NCBI GenBank assembly: GCA_015689705.1
Contig: WVSN01000025.1
Coordinates: forward strand, 1 to 38,696
Length of the DNA: 38,696 nt
DNA from: Rhodobacterales bacterium HKCCE3408
Lineage (GTDB): Bacteria > Pseudomonadota > Alphaproteobacteria > Rhodobacterales > Rhodobacteraceae
Direction of reading: 5' to 3'
Shown: positions 27,276-36,408 of the stretch, one piece after another
How positions within the stretch are numbered: position 1 is the first letter of the stretch
How the letters are laid out: every line of letters starts with the position of its first letter
The notes under the pieces: model-generated
Database searches by the model: none
What the model was told of the DNA's origin: nothing
The model's input: only the letters and a program-made list of their open reading frames with translations
Made by a program: the position numbers and the translations under genes

Positions 27276-28108
27276 GCCTGACCCCGGAGGAACGGATCGC
27301 TGCGGCGCTCGAACGCATCGCGCCGCCGCCGGCCGAAACGCCCGACTGGGCCGCGGCGCCGGCCTTCGTCTGGCACGCCAATCCCGACCGTCTCGTCCCC
27401 GTGCCGCGCGTTAACCGCGTCGAGATCGACCTGCTGGTCGGCATCGACCGTTCGCGCGACACCCTTCTCGACAACACCCGCCGCTTCGCCGCCGGGCTTC
27501 CGGCCAACAACGCATTGCTCTGGGGCGCGCGCGGGATGGGCAAATCCAGCCTCGTGAAGGCCGTGCACGCCACCGTCTCGGCCGAAACCTCGCTGACGCT
27601 GGTCGAGGTGCTGCGCGAGGACCTGCCCTCGATCGGGCGGCTTCTCACGCTGCTGCGCAATGCGCCGGTCCGGATCGTGCTGTTCTGCGACGATCTCTCG
27701 TTCAGCCATGATGACGAACACTACAAGTCGCTGAAAGCCGTGCTCGACGGCGGGGTCGAGGGGCGGCCGGACAATGTGCTGTTCTATGCCACGTCGAACC
27801 GGCGGCACCTGATGCCGCGCGACATGATCGAGAACGAACGCTCGACCGCGATCAGCCCGTCCGAAGCGACCGAGGAGAAGGTCTCGCTGTCGGATCGCTT
27901 CGGCCTCTGGCTCGGCTTCCATCCCTGTTCGCAGGACGACTACCTCGCCATGGTGCGCGGCTATTGCGATGCCTACGGGGTCGCGATTTCCGATGCCGAG
28001 CTGCGCGCCGAGGCGATCGAGTGGCAGGCCACGCGCGGCGCCCGGTCGGGCCGGGTCGCCTGGCAGTTCTTCACCGATCTCGCCGGACGGCGCGGGGTGT
28101 CGATCTAG
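27272..28108 (+). CDS. DUF815 family AAA+ ATPase
   Basis: A 278-residue protein with a GTG start overlapping the tatC stop. Walker A is GARGMGKSS (85-93), Walker B is VLFCDDLSF (near 128-136), and YATSNRRHLMPRDM looks like the sensor 1 region. These are hallmarks of DUF815 (YcjX-unrelated) predicted AAA+ ATPases. The partner is unknown. Its location after tatC is common in Rhodobacterales and may only reflect co-transcription. The stop overlaps the stop of the convergent oxygenase gene by three bases. Confidence 0.9.
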   Translation: MSLTPEERIAAALERIAPPPAETPDWAAAPAFVWHANPDRLVPVPRVNRVEIDLLVGIDRSRDTLLDNTRRFAAGLPANNALLWGARGMGKSSLVKAVHATVSAETSLTLVEVLREDLPSIGRLLTLLRNAPVRIVLFCDDLSFSHDDEHYKSLKAVLDGGVEGRPDNVLFYATSNRRHLMPRDMIENERSTAISPSEATEEKVSLSDRFGLWLGFHPCSQDDYLAMVRGYCDAYGVAISDAELRAEAIEWQATRGARSGRVAWQFFTDLAGRRGVSI

Positions 28109-29217
28109 CCCGCTTCGCGCGTCAGGCGGTGGATCATGGCGATGTCCGGATCGGCCGCGATTGCCTCCTCGCGCGCGGTCAGGCGCGCCTCGGCCGCCTC
28201 CATCACCTTCAGCGCACGGCGATCCATCAGCCGTGACCAGGCGCCCGGCACCGTCGCGATCGCCGCCATGATCGGCATCGGGTAGGGCAGGCGGGGCGCG
28301 GCATCGGCCTCGGGCGCGGTCAGCCGGTTGAAGGGCCGGCCGGGATGCAGGTGATGTTCCGAATGGTTCGGCGCGTTCAGCATCAGCAGCGACGAGAAGC
28401 CGCGCGGCGCGTTCCAGCTGTGATGCGCGCCCACCGACTCCACCCGGCCGTTCGGCAGGTTCAGCCGCTGCAGACCGTAATGCTGGACATAGTCGCTCAG
28501 GAGGATCTGCAAGTGGACCAGCGCGCAGAGCGCGAGAAACACGATCACGCCGAGCACACCGCCCATCGCCGCCACGACGACCAGCGTGAAGATCCCGCCA
28601 AGGCCCCAGAACCAGTACGGGTTCTCGAGCGCGAAGGGCGGCAGGTCCGACCGTTCCAGCTGCTCGGCCTCGGCCGCGAACCCGGCCTCGGCCGAGCCGC
28701 GCCAGGCGCGCGGGACGTAGGCCCAGAAGCTTTCGCCGGGTAGCGGGGTCGCCGGGTCCTTCGGCGTGCCGACATGGGCGTGGTGCACCATCCTGTGGGC
28801 CGAGACATGGTGGCCGAACAGGATCGAGGTGTAGACGATCGCCCCGAGCCGCCGCAGCCAGGCCGGGTTGCGGTGAATCAGCTCATGCGCGTTCGGGTGG
28901 CTGACCTGCCCCATGTAGGACGCGACGGCCAGGAACAGCGCCAGCTGCGCCCCGGCGCTCAGCCGCGCGTTGTCGAGGCCCATCAGGACGACCGGAATCA
29001 GCATCAGGTGCCCGATGGCCAGCCCCGCCGAGAGCCGTTCGGTCCATTCGCCCGCCTCTTCGGGCGCCGGCGGCTCCAGCACCGCGTCGCCGATGGCGGC
29101 AAGAACGGTCAGCCATAACAGGGCGAGAAGCGGGAAATACCCGCCGAAGAAGCTTCCGGCGACGATCAGCAGAAGCGGCACAACGGTGACGACGGCATAA
29201 CGGGCAATGACCGGCAT
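28105..29217 (-). CDS. AlkB-type membrane di-iron oxygenase (alkane 1-monooxygenase family)
   Basis: A 370-residue membrane protein with the histidine motifs of the alkane hydroxylase family: HELIHR, then AHRMVHHAHVGTPKDPATP, the HYG motif VQHYGLQR, and NAPNHSEHHLHPGRPF. About six transmembrane helices surround them. Members hydroxylate alkane or fatty chain ends using a di-iron centre and rubredoxin, but the substrate here is unknown and no rubredoxin gene is near. The start at 29217 is chosen over an ATG at 29244, because a likely -10 (TATACG) at 29264-29259 would leave almost no leader for the latter. A short AGAGAA site precedes 29217. Confidence 0.9.
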   Translation of the reverse strand: MPVIARYAVVTVVPLLLIVAGSFFGGYFPLLALLWLTVLAAIGDAVLEPPAPEEAGEWTERLSAGLAIGHLMLIPVVLMGLDNARLSAGAQLALFLAVASYMGQVSHPNAHELIHRNPAWLRRLGAIVYTSILFGHHVSAHRMVHHAHVGTPKDPATPLPGESFWAYVPRAWRGSAEAGFAAEAEQLERSDLPPFALENPYWFWGLGGIFTLVVVAAMGGVLGVIVFLALCALVHLQILLSDYVQHYGLQRLNLPNGRVESVGAHHSWNAPRGFSSLLMLNAPNHSEHHLHPGRPFNRLTAPEADAAPRLPYPMPIMAAIATVPGAWSRLMDRRALKVMEAAEARLTAREEAIAADPDIAMIHRLTREAG

Positions 29218-29258
29218 GGGATTCTCTGTCTGGCGCTGTGGCATGTCGGTGGTGTTCC

Positions 29259-29287
29259 CGTATACCCTGCCTGCGGATTGGGGCGAA
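29259..29287 (-). promoter_or_regulatory. Possible promoter of the AlkB-type gene
   Basis: On the minus strand a weak -35 (TTCGCC, 29287-29282) and TATACG (29264-29259) are 17 bases apart. The divergent gene begins at 29359, so both genes share a 141-nt control region. Confidence 0.35.
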
Positions 29288-29358
29288 ACCATGTCGCATT
29301 CGACCCGCTTCCCGATGCATTGAACGCATATGAGGAAGACAGGCAACCGGGAGGAAAC

Positions 29359-31062
29359 ATGGCACCGGACGGCGGAAAGGGCGATGGTGGCAAGGGTGGC
29401 GTCTGGAAATCCGGGCGCGGACGCGGACGGAACGTCCCGAAGGGCCGCCAGTTCGAGGACGAGGCGCTGGCCGAGGTGCGGGCGCTTCTGGGCGACCGGC
29501 CGCGCCGGCGCGACCTGCTGATCGAGCATCTGCACCTGATCCAGGACGCCCACGGCCATCTGTCGGCGCGGCACCTGCGCGCGCTGGCCGAGGAGATGAA
29601 CCTGCCGATGGCCGAGATCTGGGAAGTGGCCAGTTTCTACGCCCATTTCGACCTCGTGCGCGAAGACGAGACCCCGCCGCCGGCGCTGACGATCCGCGTC
29701 TGCGACTCGCTGTCCTGCGAACTTGCCGGGGCCGACGCGCTGGCGCAGGCGCTGGCCGACGGCCTCGATCCGGCCGAGATCCGCGTCGTCCGCGCGCCCT
29801 GCATGGGCCGCTGCGACACCGCGCCGGTGCTGGAGCTTGGCCACAACCACATCGACCATGCGACGCCGGCGAAGGTCGAGGCCGCCATCGCGGCCGGCGA
29901 CACCCATCCGCATCTGCCCGATTACGAGGACCTCGCCGCCTATCGCGCCGGCGGCGGCTATGAGACGCTCAAGTCGCTCCGTGCGTCCGGCGACTGGGAA
30001 GCCGTGCAGGACAAGGTGCTCGCCTCGGGCCTCCGCGGTCTGGGCGGGGCGGGCTTCCCGTCCGGCAAGAAATGGGGCTTCGTGCGCGCCAATCCCGGCC
30101 CCCGCCTGATGGCCGTCAACGGTGACGAGGGCGAGCCCGGGACCTTCAAGGATCGCTACTACCTGGAGCGCAACCCGCACACCTTCCTCGAGGGGATGCT
30201 GATCGCCGCATGGGCCGTCGAGGCCGAGCGCGTCTACCTCTACATGCGCGACGAATACCCGGTGAGCATCGAGATTTTGCGGCGTGAAATCAAGGCTCTG
30301 GAAGACGAAGCTCTTGTGGATGAAGGCTTTATCGACCTGCGCCGCGGCGCCGGCGCCTATATCTGCGGTGAAGAAAGCGCGATGATCGAATCGATCGAGG
30401 GCAAGCGCGGTCTGCCGCGCCATCGCCCGCCCTACGTGGCGCAGGTCGGCATCTTCGACCGCCCGACCCTCGTCCACAATATCGAGACGCTCTACTGGGT
30501 CGCCCGCGTCTGTCGCGAGGGCCCGGAAGTACTGAGCGGCACCGAGAAGAACGGCCGCAAGGGCCTGCGCAGCTACTCGGTCTCGGGCCGCGTCGCGAAG
30601 CCGGGGGTCTACCTTCTGCCCGCCGGTTCCACGATCCGCGACGTGATCGACGCCGCCGGCGGCATGGCCGAGGGCCACGCCTTCAAGGCCTACCAGCCCG
30701 GCGGCCCGTCCTCCGGCCTGCTGCCGGCCTCGATCGACGACGTGCCGCTCGATTTCGACACGCTCCAGCCGCTCGGCTCGTTCATCGGCTCGGCCGCCGT
30801 GGTGGTCCTGTCGGACAAGGACAGCGCGAAGGCGGCGGCGCTCAACATGCTGAAATTCTTCGAGAAGGAAAGCTGCGGGCAATGCACGCCCTGCCGCGTC
30901 GGCTGTGAAAAGGCGGTGAAGCTGATGCAGGCCGAAAGGTGGGATCGCGGCCTACTCGAAGAACTCGCGCAGGCCATGGCGGACGCCTCGATCTGCGGGC
31001 TCGGTCAGGCCGCGCCGAACCCGATCCGGCTGACCATGACCCACTTCCCCGACGAAATCTGA
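29359..31062 (+). CDS. NuoE-NuoF fusion, NAD-dependent formate dehydrogenase beta subunit-like
   Basis: A 567-residue flavo-iron-sulfur protein; GGGAGGAAAC precedes the ATG. Residues ~30-180 are NuoE-like with [2Fe-2S] ligands Cys115, Cys120, Cys148 and Cys152. Residues ~210-567 are NuoF-like, with [48 protein letters not shown] and the 4Fe-4S motif [13 protein letters not shown] plus ICGLG. The E-F fusion is known in FDH beta subunits of Methylobacterium-type NAD-dependent, molybdenum or tungsten formate dehydrogenases. Here no alpha subunit gene lies on either side: upstream is the divergent AlkB-like gene and downstream is ftsY. It could serve an FDH or hydrogenase encoded elsewhere. Low-complexity Gly/Lys/Arg residues form the first 30 positions. 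Confidence 0.88.
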   Translation: MAPDGGKGDGGKGGVWKSGRGRGRNVPKGRQFEDEALAEVRALLGDRPRRRDLLIEHLHLIQDAHGHLSARHLRALAEEMNLPMAEIWEVASFYAHFDLVREDETPPPALTIRVCDSLSCELAGADALAQALADGLDPAEIRVVRAPCMGRCDTAPVLELGHNHIDHATPAKVEAAIAAGDTHPHLPDYEDLAAYRAGGGYETLKSLRASGDWEAVQDKVLASGLRGLGGAGFPSGKKWGFVRANPGPRLMAVNGDEGEPGTFKDRYYLERNPHTFLEGMLIAAWAVEAERVYLYMRDEYPVSIEILRREIKALEDEALVDEGFIDLRRGAGAYICGEESAMIESIEGKRGLPRHRPPYVAQVGIFDRPTLVHNIETLYWVARVCREGPEVLSGTEKNGRKGLRSYSVSGRVAKPGVYLLPAGSTIRDVIDAAGGMAEGHAFKAYQPGGPSSGLLPASIDDVPLDFDTLQPLGSFIGSAAVVVLSDKDSAKAAALNMLKFFEKESCGQCTPCRVGCEKAVKLMQAERWDRGLLEELAQAMADASICGLGQAAPNPIRLTMTHFPDEI

Positions 31063-31129
31063 CCGCCGCCTGGGGGCCTTTCATCCGGGCGACGGACCAA
31101 TTAAGTCGAGCGAAACAGGGAAATTGCCA

Positions 31130-32287
31130 ATGTCCTTCTTTCGCAAGCTCCGCGACCGCATGTTCAAATCCTCCTCGAAGCTCGACGAGGGTCTGGAGGC
31201 GATTGTCGAGGAGGGCGGCGCGGTCGAGGAGACCGAGGCCGTCGACGAGGTGATCGAGGAAGCCGCCACCGCCACTGACGAGGTCCAGGAAGAGGCCGCC
31301 GCGCCCTTCGATGACCCGGTCGCCCCCGAACGCCCCGAACCGGCGCCCGAACGCCCGACCGACCGGCCCGCGCCGATGCCCGAGCCCGAGATCGCGCCGC
31401 AGCCGCGCCGCACCGGCCTCATGGGACGGCTCACGGGCCGTTCCGGCGAGCCGCGCCGGGCCCTCGATGACGCCATGCTCGAACAGCTCGAGGATCTGCT
31501 CATCACCGCCGATATGGGCGTCGACACTGCGACCCGCGTGACCGCCAACCTCGCCGAGGGGCATTTCGGCCGCCAGCTGTCCGTCCGCGAAATCAAGGAC
31601 CTGCTGGCGCAGGAAATCACCCGCGTGATGGAGCCCGTCGCCCGGCCCCTGCCGCTCTATCCGAAGAAGCCGCAGGTCGTGCTCGTCGTCGGCGTCAACG
31701 GCTCGGGCAAGACCACGACGATCGGCAAGCTCGCGAGCCAGCTGAAGGCGGCGGGCAAGTCCGTCGTGATCGCCGCGGGCGACACGTTCCGGGCGGCGGC
31801 CGTCGAACAGCTGCAGATCTGGGGCGACCGCGCCGGCGTGCCGGTCATGACCGCGCCCGAGGGCGCCGATCCTGCCGCGCTGGCCTTCGACGCGATGACC
31901 AGGGCCGAGCGCGAGGGCGCCGATCTGCTGATGATCGACACCGCGGGCCGCCTCCAGAACCGCGCCGACCTGATGGAGGAACTGGCCAAGATCGTCCGCG
32001 TGATCCGCAAGAAGGACCCCGACGCGCCGCACAACACGCTTCTGGTGCTTGACGCGACGACCGGCCAGAACGCGCTGAGCCAGGTCGAGATTTTCCAGAA
32101 GATGGCCGACGTGACCGGCCTCGTGATGACGAAACTTGACGGCACGGCCAAGGGCGGCGTCCTTGTCGCGCTCGCGGACCGCTTCGGCCTGCCGATCCAT
32201 GCCATCGGCGTGGGCGAGCAGATCGACGACCTCTCGCCCTTCGACCCCGAGGAGTTCGCCCGCGCCCTGACCGGGGCCGCCGAGTGA
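31130..32287 (+). CDS. ftsY: Signal recognition particle receptor FtsY
   Basis: A 385-residue SRP-receptor GTPase that docks ribosome-SRP complexes to the membrane for co-translational insertion. The N-terminal ~110 residues are an acidic, Pro-rich A domain. The NG domain carries GVNGSGKTTT (188-197), DTAGR and TKLDGTAKGG. The ATG at 31130 has AGGGAAA about seven bases upstream. A TTG two codons earlier is also possible. Confidence 0.96.
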   Translation: MSFFRKLRDRMFKSSSKLDEGLEAIVEEGGAVEETEAVDEVIEEAATATDEVQEEAAAPFDDPVAPERPEPAPERPTDRPAPMPEPEIAPQPRRTGLMGRLTGRSGEPRRALDDAMLEQLEDLLITADMGVDTATRVTANLAEGHFGRQLSVREIKDLLAQEITRVMEPVARPLPLYPKKPQVVLVVGVNGSGKTTTIGKLASQLKAAGKSVVIAAGDTFRAAAVEQLQIWGDRAGVPVMTAPEGADPAALAFDAMTRAEREGADLLMIDTAGRLQNRADLMEELAKIVRVIRKKDPDAPHNTLLVLDATTGQNALSQVEIFQKMADVTGLVMTKLDGTAKGGVLVALADRFGLPIHAIGVGEQIDDLSPFDPEEFARALTGAAE

Positions 32288-32353
32288 TCGCGACCCGCGC
32301 CCGCGCGGCGCAGGTGGTCTCCGGCGACAGCGAACACGGACGGACGCTCTGAC

Positions 32354-33256
32354 ATGGGCGCCACGATTGTCGGGCTCGCCGGAACGCCGGCCGGCGCCAC
32401 GCTCGCCACGGCCCTCGCGCTTCTCGCGGCTCTCCTCCACGCCGTCTTCGGCGCGCTGCAGAAAGGCCGGCACGACCCGCTGATGTCCCGCGGCGCCATA
32501 GACGCCGCCTATGGTCTGATGGCCGCGCCGGTGGCGCTGTTCGTCGTGCCCTGGCCCGAACCGCATATGTGGCCGATCTTCGCCGCCGCCTGGGTGATCC
32601 ATACCGGCTACAAGCTGGCGACGCTGGCAAGTTACCGTCGCGGCGCCTTCACGGTCGTCTACCCGGTCATGCGCGGCACCGGGCCGCTCTTCGCCGTCAT
32701 CGGCGCATGGCTCATCTTCGGCGAGGTGTTCCAGCCCCTGCAATGGGTCGGCGTCGCCGTTCTGCTGACCGGGCTCTACGGCCTTGCCGCCTACAACATG
32801 GTCCATGTCACGGTCGACCGCGACCGGCTCGTCCCCGCGCTCTGGCTCGCCGTCCTGACCGGGCTCTTCGTCGCCGCCTACACCACCTTCGACGCCTACG
32901 GCATCCGCGCCACGGCCGACCCGTTCACCTTCCTCGCCTGGTTCTTCATGATCGACGGCGTGGTCTTCCCGATCCTCGCCGCCCGCGCCTGGGTCCGGAT
33001 GGAGAACCGCCCGACGCTCGGTCCGCTCACCGCCCGCGGTCTGATCGGCGGGCTCGTCGCCTTCGCCTCCTTCGGCTCGATCATGCTGGCCACCCGGCTC
33101 GACCAGGTCGGGCAGGCCGCGATCCTGCGCGAAACCTCGACCGTCTTCGCCGCGCTGATCGGCTGGCTCGTTCTGGGCGAGAGCGTCGGGCCGCGCCGGC
33201 TGACCCTCATGGGGTTGATCGCCGCGGGTGCGGTGATAGTTGAGGCGGCGGGATAG
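32354..33256 (+). CDS. EamA/DMT family transporter
   Basis: A 300-residue protein with about ten transmembrane helices in two EamA-like halves, each ending with a GWLVLGE- or GAWLIFGE-type motif. It belongs to the drug/metabolite transporter superfamily, which exports amino acids and other metabolites. The substrate cannot be told from sequence. It follows ftsY by 66 bases and precedes yciB by 9, so these genes may share a transcript. Confidence 0.88.
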   Translation: MGATIVGLAGTPAGATLATALALLAALLHAVFGALQKGRHDPLMSRGAIDAAYGLMAAPVALFVVPWPEPHMWPIFAAAWVIHTGYKLATLASYRRGAFTVVYPVMRGTGPLFAVIGAWLIFGEVFQPLQWVGVAVLLTGLYGLAAYNMVHVTVDRDRLVPALWLAVLTGLFVAAYTTFDAYGIRATADPFTFLAWFFMIDGVVFPILAARAWVRMENRPTLGPLTARGLIGGLVAFASFGSIMLATRLDQVGQAAILRETSTVFAALIGWLVLGESVGPRRLTLMGLIAAGAVIVEAAG

Positions 33257-33265
33257 GAGAGACAC

Positions 33266-33892
33266 ATGGCCGACAGCCGCCCCATCGCCCCCTGGCTCAA
33301 ATCCGCGCTGGAGCTCGGGCCGCCTATCCTGTTCTTCCTCGCCTATCTCAGGCTCGAGGACAGCGTCTGGACCATCGGCGGGCGGGAGTATTCGGGCTTC
33401 ATCGTCGCCACGGTAATCTTCATCCCGATCCTGCTCGTCTCGATGGGTATCCTCTGGCGGCTGACCGGCAAGATCTCCCGCATCCAGGTCTTCACCGCGG
33501 TCATGGTGCTCTTCTTCGGCGGCCTCACCGTCTGGTTCAACGACGAGAGCTTCTTCAAGATGAAGACGACACTCGTCTACGGCTTCTTCGCCGTCGCGCT
33601 CGGCATCGGCCTGTTGCGCGGGCAAAGCTGGCTTCAGTTCCTGATGGGCGAAGTCCTGCAGATGGAGGACGAGGGCTGGATGATCCTGACCCGCCGGATC
33701 TGCGCCGCCTTCGCGCTCATGGCCGTCGCGAACGAGATCGTCTGGCGCACCCAGTCCGACCAGTTCTGGGTCACGTTCGAAACCTTCGGCCTGCCGGCCT
33801 TCCTGTTCGTCGTGTTCATGGCCCAGGCCCGCCTGATCGAGCGGTTCAGTCCCGACGACGAGGGGGAGGGCGGCGGGACGGGCGGCGCCTGA
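33266..33892 (+). CDS. yciB: Inner membrane septation protein YciB/IspZ family
   Basis: A 208-residue polytopic protein (E. coli YciB is 179) with five or six helices. The family pattern is visible: [13 protein letters not shown] near the start, then [21 protein letters not shown], and [29 protein letters not shown]. YciB-like proteins are linked to cell envelope and division. AGGAGAGA precedes the ATG. The last 47 bases overlap the 3' end of the convergent pseudouridine synthase gene. Confidence 0.93.
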   Translation: MADSRPIAPWLKSALELGPPILFFLAYLRLEDSVWTIGGREYSGFIVATVIFIPILLVSMGILWRLTGKISRIQVFTAVMVLFFGGLTVWFNDESFFKMKTTLVYGFFAVALGIGLLRGQSWLQFLMGEVLQMEDEGWMILTRRICAAFALMAVANEIVWRTQSDQFWVTFETFGLPAFLFVVFMAQARLIERFSPDDEGEGGGTGGA

Positions 33893-34652
33893 CCTTCGCC
33901 TTCGCCTTGGCGTGGCCCTCGACCGCGGCCTCCAGCCCCAACTGGTCGGCCAGCACCTTCGGCTTCACCTCGACGGCCTCGCCCGGCTTCAGCTCGTTCA
34001 GCCGGAACGGCCCGTAGCTCACCCGGATCAGCCGGTTCACGTCGAACCCGATCTCGCTCATCGCGCGCCGGATCTCGCGGTTCTTGCCCTCGCGCAGACC
34101 GACCGTGACCCAGGCATTCGCGCCCTGCTGCCGGTCGAGCGTGATCTCCATCGGCTGGAACGTCTCGCCCTCGACCGTCACGCCCGCGCGCAGCGGCGCG
34201 AAATCGGCGTCCTGCGGCGTGCCTTTCATCCGGACGCGGTATTTCCGCAGCCAGCCCGTGCTCGGCAGTTCCAGCCGCCGCTTCAGCTCGCCGTCATTGG
34301 TCAGCAGAAGCAGCCCCTCGGACCCGATATCGAGCCGCCCGACGCTCATCACCCGCGGCATCCCCTCGGGCAGGTTGTCGAAGACCGTCGGCCGCCCCTT
34401 CTCGTCCTTCGCCGTGGTCACGAGGCCCGCCGGCTTGTGGTAGAGCCACAGCCGCGGCCGCTCCGGCTCGGCCACGGCCTTGCCGTCCACCGCGATCCTG
34501 TCGGCGGCGGTCACGTTCAGCGCCGGGCTGTCGATCACCGCGCCGTTCACGCTGACCCGCCCCTCCGCGATCATCCGCTCCGCCTCGCGGCGCGAGGCGA
34601 TTCCGGCGCGGCTGAGCCGCTTGGCGATGCGTTCTGAGGGCGTGTCGGTCAT
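33846..34652 (-). CDS. 23S rRNA pseudouridine synthase, RluB/RsuA family
   Basis: A 268-residue enzyme that converts uridine to pseudouridine in rRNA. Residues ~5-50 are an S4 RNA-binding domain ([25 protein letters not shown]). The catalytic aspartate is in [17 protein letters not shown], and [11 protein letters not shown] is the family's C-terminal motif. The layout suits RluB more than RsuA. The C-terminal ~25 residues are a basic Lys/Arg/Pro tail, common in alphaproteobacterial members. The 3' end overlaps yciB by 47 bases. Confidence 0.93.
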   Translation of the reverse strand: MTDTPSERIAKRLSRAGIASRREAERMIAEGRVSVNGAVIDSPALNVTAADRIAVDGKAVAEPERPRLWLYHKPAGLVTTAKDEKGRPTVFDNLPEGMPRVMSVGRLDIGSEGLLLLTNDGELKRRLELPSTGWLRKYRVRMKGTPQDADFAPLRAGVTVEGETFQPMEITLDRQQGANAWVTVGLREGKNREIRRAMSEIGFDVNRLIRVSYGPFRLNELKPGEAVEVKPKVLADQLGLEAAVEGHAKAKAKVRRRPSRRPPPRRRD

Positions 34653-34738
34653 GGCCGCGACATATCCGGTTGCAGGGCCGGGCGGAAGGGCGCGCCGCCG
34701 CCCTTTGCCTTTCGCGAAATCCGCCTAGCTCCCCGGAC

Positions 34739-35212
34739 ATGACCGCGCTGCCCGTCGAGAACGTCCAGGACTACCCCCGCCCGCCGGCCCTCCAGCCGGT
34801 GCCGCAGCGCCTGCTTGTGCGACTACGCGGGGAAACCGTGGCCGAAACGCGGAACGGCTACCGCGTGCTCGAAACCCACCACGCGCCGACCTATTACATC
34901 CCGCCCGAAGACGTGACGGCGCGGCTCGTCCCGGCGCAGGGCCGCAGCCTGTGCGAATGGAAGGGCGTCGCGCGCTATTTTGACGTCGTCTCCGGCGGCG
35001 CGACCGCCCGCCGCGCCGCCTGGGCCTATGACGACCCGACCCCCGACTTCCGCCCCATCGCGGGCCATCTCGCCTTCTATGCCGGCCTCATGGAGGCGTG
35101 CTTCGTCGGCGACGAACGGGTGATCCCGCAGCCCGGCGACTTCTACGGCGGATGGGTGACGGCAAACCTGACGGGCGTGCCGAAGGGCGCCCGCGGGACC
35201 GAGCACTGGTAA
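34739..35212 (+). CDS. DUF427 domain-containing protein
   Basis: A 157-residue soluble protein of the DUF427 family, recognised by RGETVAETRNGYRVLETHHAPTYYIP split over the first strands, then CEWKGVARYFDV and the late FYGGWVT with a terminal GTEHW. DUF427 proteins are small beta-rich proteins with no assigned reaction. The start is the ATG at 34739, just after a C-rich stretch. The gene is divergent from the pseudouridine synthase across 86 bases. Confidence 0.9.
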   Translation: MTALPVENVQDYPRPPALQPVPQRLLVRLRGETVAETRNGYRVLETHHAPTYYIPPEDVTARLVPAQGRSLCEWKGVARYFDVVSGGATARRAAWAYDDPTPDFRPIAGHLAFYAGLMEACFVGDERVIPQPGDFYGGWVTANLTGVPKGARGTEHW

Positions 35213-35232
35213 CCGCCCGACACGAGGATCCC

Positions 35233-35769
35233 ATGAGAGCTTTCCGCACCGTATTCCTGCTCCTGTCGGCCCTGGCGCTCGCGGCCTGCGCCGCGCGCCC
35301 CTCGCTCGACGACCCGCCGCTGTCCGACCGGGACCTGAACCTCGAGGAGTTCTTCGACGGCCACCTGACCGCCTATGGCCAGTTCCAGGACGTGCTCGGC
35401 AACGTCTCCCGCCGCTTCGTCGTCGACATCGAGGGCGACTGGAACGGCGAGCGCCTGCGTCTCGTCGAGGATTTCGTCTACGAGGACGGCTCGACCGAAC
35501 AGCGCGTCTGGACCCTGACCAAGACCGGCCCCGAGACATGGCGGGGCACCGCGCCCGGCGTGATCGGCGTGGCGACCGGCGAGGAGCGGGGCGACGTGTT
35601 CAACTGGCAGTACACGATCGACCTGCCGGTCTCGGGCGGCGAGACCCTGCGCGTCGGCTTCGAAGACTGGCTCTGGCTCCAGACCGAAGACCGGCTGCTG
35701 AACCGCGCTTATATGAACCGCTTCGGCATCCCGATCGGCGAGGTCATCATCAGTTTCGAACGGCACTGA
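35233..35769 (+). CDS. DUF3833 family lipoprotein
   Basis: A 178-residue protein with a lipoprotein signal: charged start MRAFR, hydrophobic core and lipobox LAAC with Cys20 as the lipidated residue. The mature part (DLNLEEFFDGHLTAYGQFQD, later GDWNGERLRLVEDFVYEDG) is the DUF3833 beta-barrel-like fold. It is probably anchored at the outer membrane on the periplasmic side. Function is unknown. It follows the DUF427 gene by 20 bases. Confidence 0.9.
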   Translation: MRAFRTVFLLLSALALAACAARPSLDDPPLSDRDLNLEEFFDGHLTAYGQFQDVLGNVSRRFVVDIEGDWNGERLRLVEDFVYEDGSTEQRVWTLTKTGPETWRGTAPGVIGVATGEERGDVFNWQYTIDLPVSGGETLRVGFEDWLWLQTEDRLLNRAYMNRFGIPIGEVIISFERH

Positions 35770-35824
35770 CGCGCCGGGACCAGCGAAATTGACAAGCGCG
35801 CCGGCTTCCGCCCATGTCGCGGCC

Positions 35825-36274
35825 ATGTCGTTCCGGTCCCATATGCCTCTCGCGCTCGAGGAAGCCCGCGCCGCCGCCGACCGCGGCGAGGTGCCCGTCG
35901 GCGCGGTCGTGGTGAAGGATGGCAAGGTGCTCGCCGCCGCCGGGAACCGCACGCTCGAACTGCACGACCCGACCGCCCATGCCGAGATGCTGGCGATCCG
36001 CGCCGCCTGCGCCGCGCTCGGCTCGGAACGGCTGACCGGCTGCGATCTCTGGGTGACGCTGGAACCGTGCCCGTCCTGCGCCGGCGCGATCTCGGCCGCG
36101 CGGCTGGCGCGGCTCTACTACGGCGCGCCGGATCCGAAATCCGGCGGCGTCGCGCAGGGGCCGCGGATATTCGATCACCCGCAGGCCCATCACGTGCCCG
36201 AAATCTATGCCGGGATCGAGGAGGAGGCCTGCGCCGCGCTGCTCAAGGACTTCTTCGCGACCCGCCGGGCCTGA
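35825..36274 (+). CDS. tadA: tRNA-specific adenosine deaminase
   Basis: A 149-residue zinc enzyme that converts adenosine 34 to inosine in tRNA-Arg. Zinc and catalytic residues are His52-Ala-Glu54 (HAE) and Cys82/Cys85 in PCPSC. The ATG at 35825 is favoured; a TTG at 35789 and an ATG at 35843 are also in frame. It is 55 bases after the DUF3833 gene. A terminator-like hairpin follows. Confidence 0.95.
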   Translation: MSFRSHMPLALEEARAAADRGEVPVGAVVVKDGKVLAAAGNRTLELHDPTAHAEMLAIRAACAALGSERLTGCDLWVTLEPCPSCAGAISAARLARLYYGAPDPKSGGVAQGPRIFDHPQAHHVPEIYAGIEEEACAALLKDFFATRRA

Positions 36275-36289
36275 GACGGGGCCGGCAGG

Positions 36290-36306
36290 CCGGGGCTCCG
36301 CCCCGG
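36290..36306 (+). terminator. Hairpin after tadA
   Basis: CCGGGGC TCC GCCCCGG, seven pairs with a 3-nt loop, 15 bases after the tadA stop. It is followed by ACCCC and GGAGTATTT rather than a clean T-run. This hairpin plus GGAGTATTT is a pattern I recall as frequent between genes in Rhodobacterales. Confidence 0.5.
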
Positions 36307-36311
36307 ACCCC

Positions 36312-36332
36312 GGAGTATTTCGAAAGCAAAGA
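36312..36332 (+). repeat. 21-nt repeat, plus-strand copy
   Basis: The sequence starts GGAGTATTT and ends AGCAAAGA. A second, inverted copy lies at 36474-36494 and differs at only a few central positions. The same type of sequence appears, from memory, as a dispersed intergenic element in Rhodobacterales. Confidence 0.6.
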
Positions 36333-36408
36333 GGGGCGGCGTTTACGTCCTGTTAAGCCTGCTGCGCGAGACTTGCCCCGCGGTACAGGCTGGAGAGCCG
36401 ATGACCGC

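Noticed and set aside
29218-30882. Minus-strand extension of the AlkB-type frame upstream to 30882
   Set aside because: It would run antisense through the NuoE-NuoF fusion gene. Family length and the likely promoter place the start at 29217.
33380-33400. GGGAGTATT sequence inside yciB resembling the 21-nt intergenic repeat
   Set aside because: Only a short match within codons that fit the protein, with no AAGCAAAGA part and no hairpin partner.
30842-33625. Long minus-strand open frame opposite ftsY and the EamA transporter (over 900 codons)
   Set aside because: It spans several well-supported genes on the other strand and has the low-complexity composition of a shadow frame.
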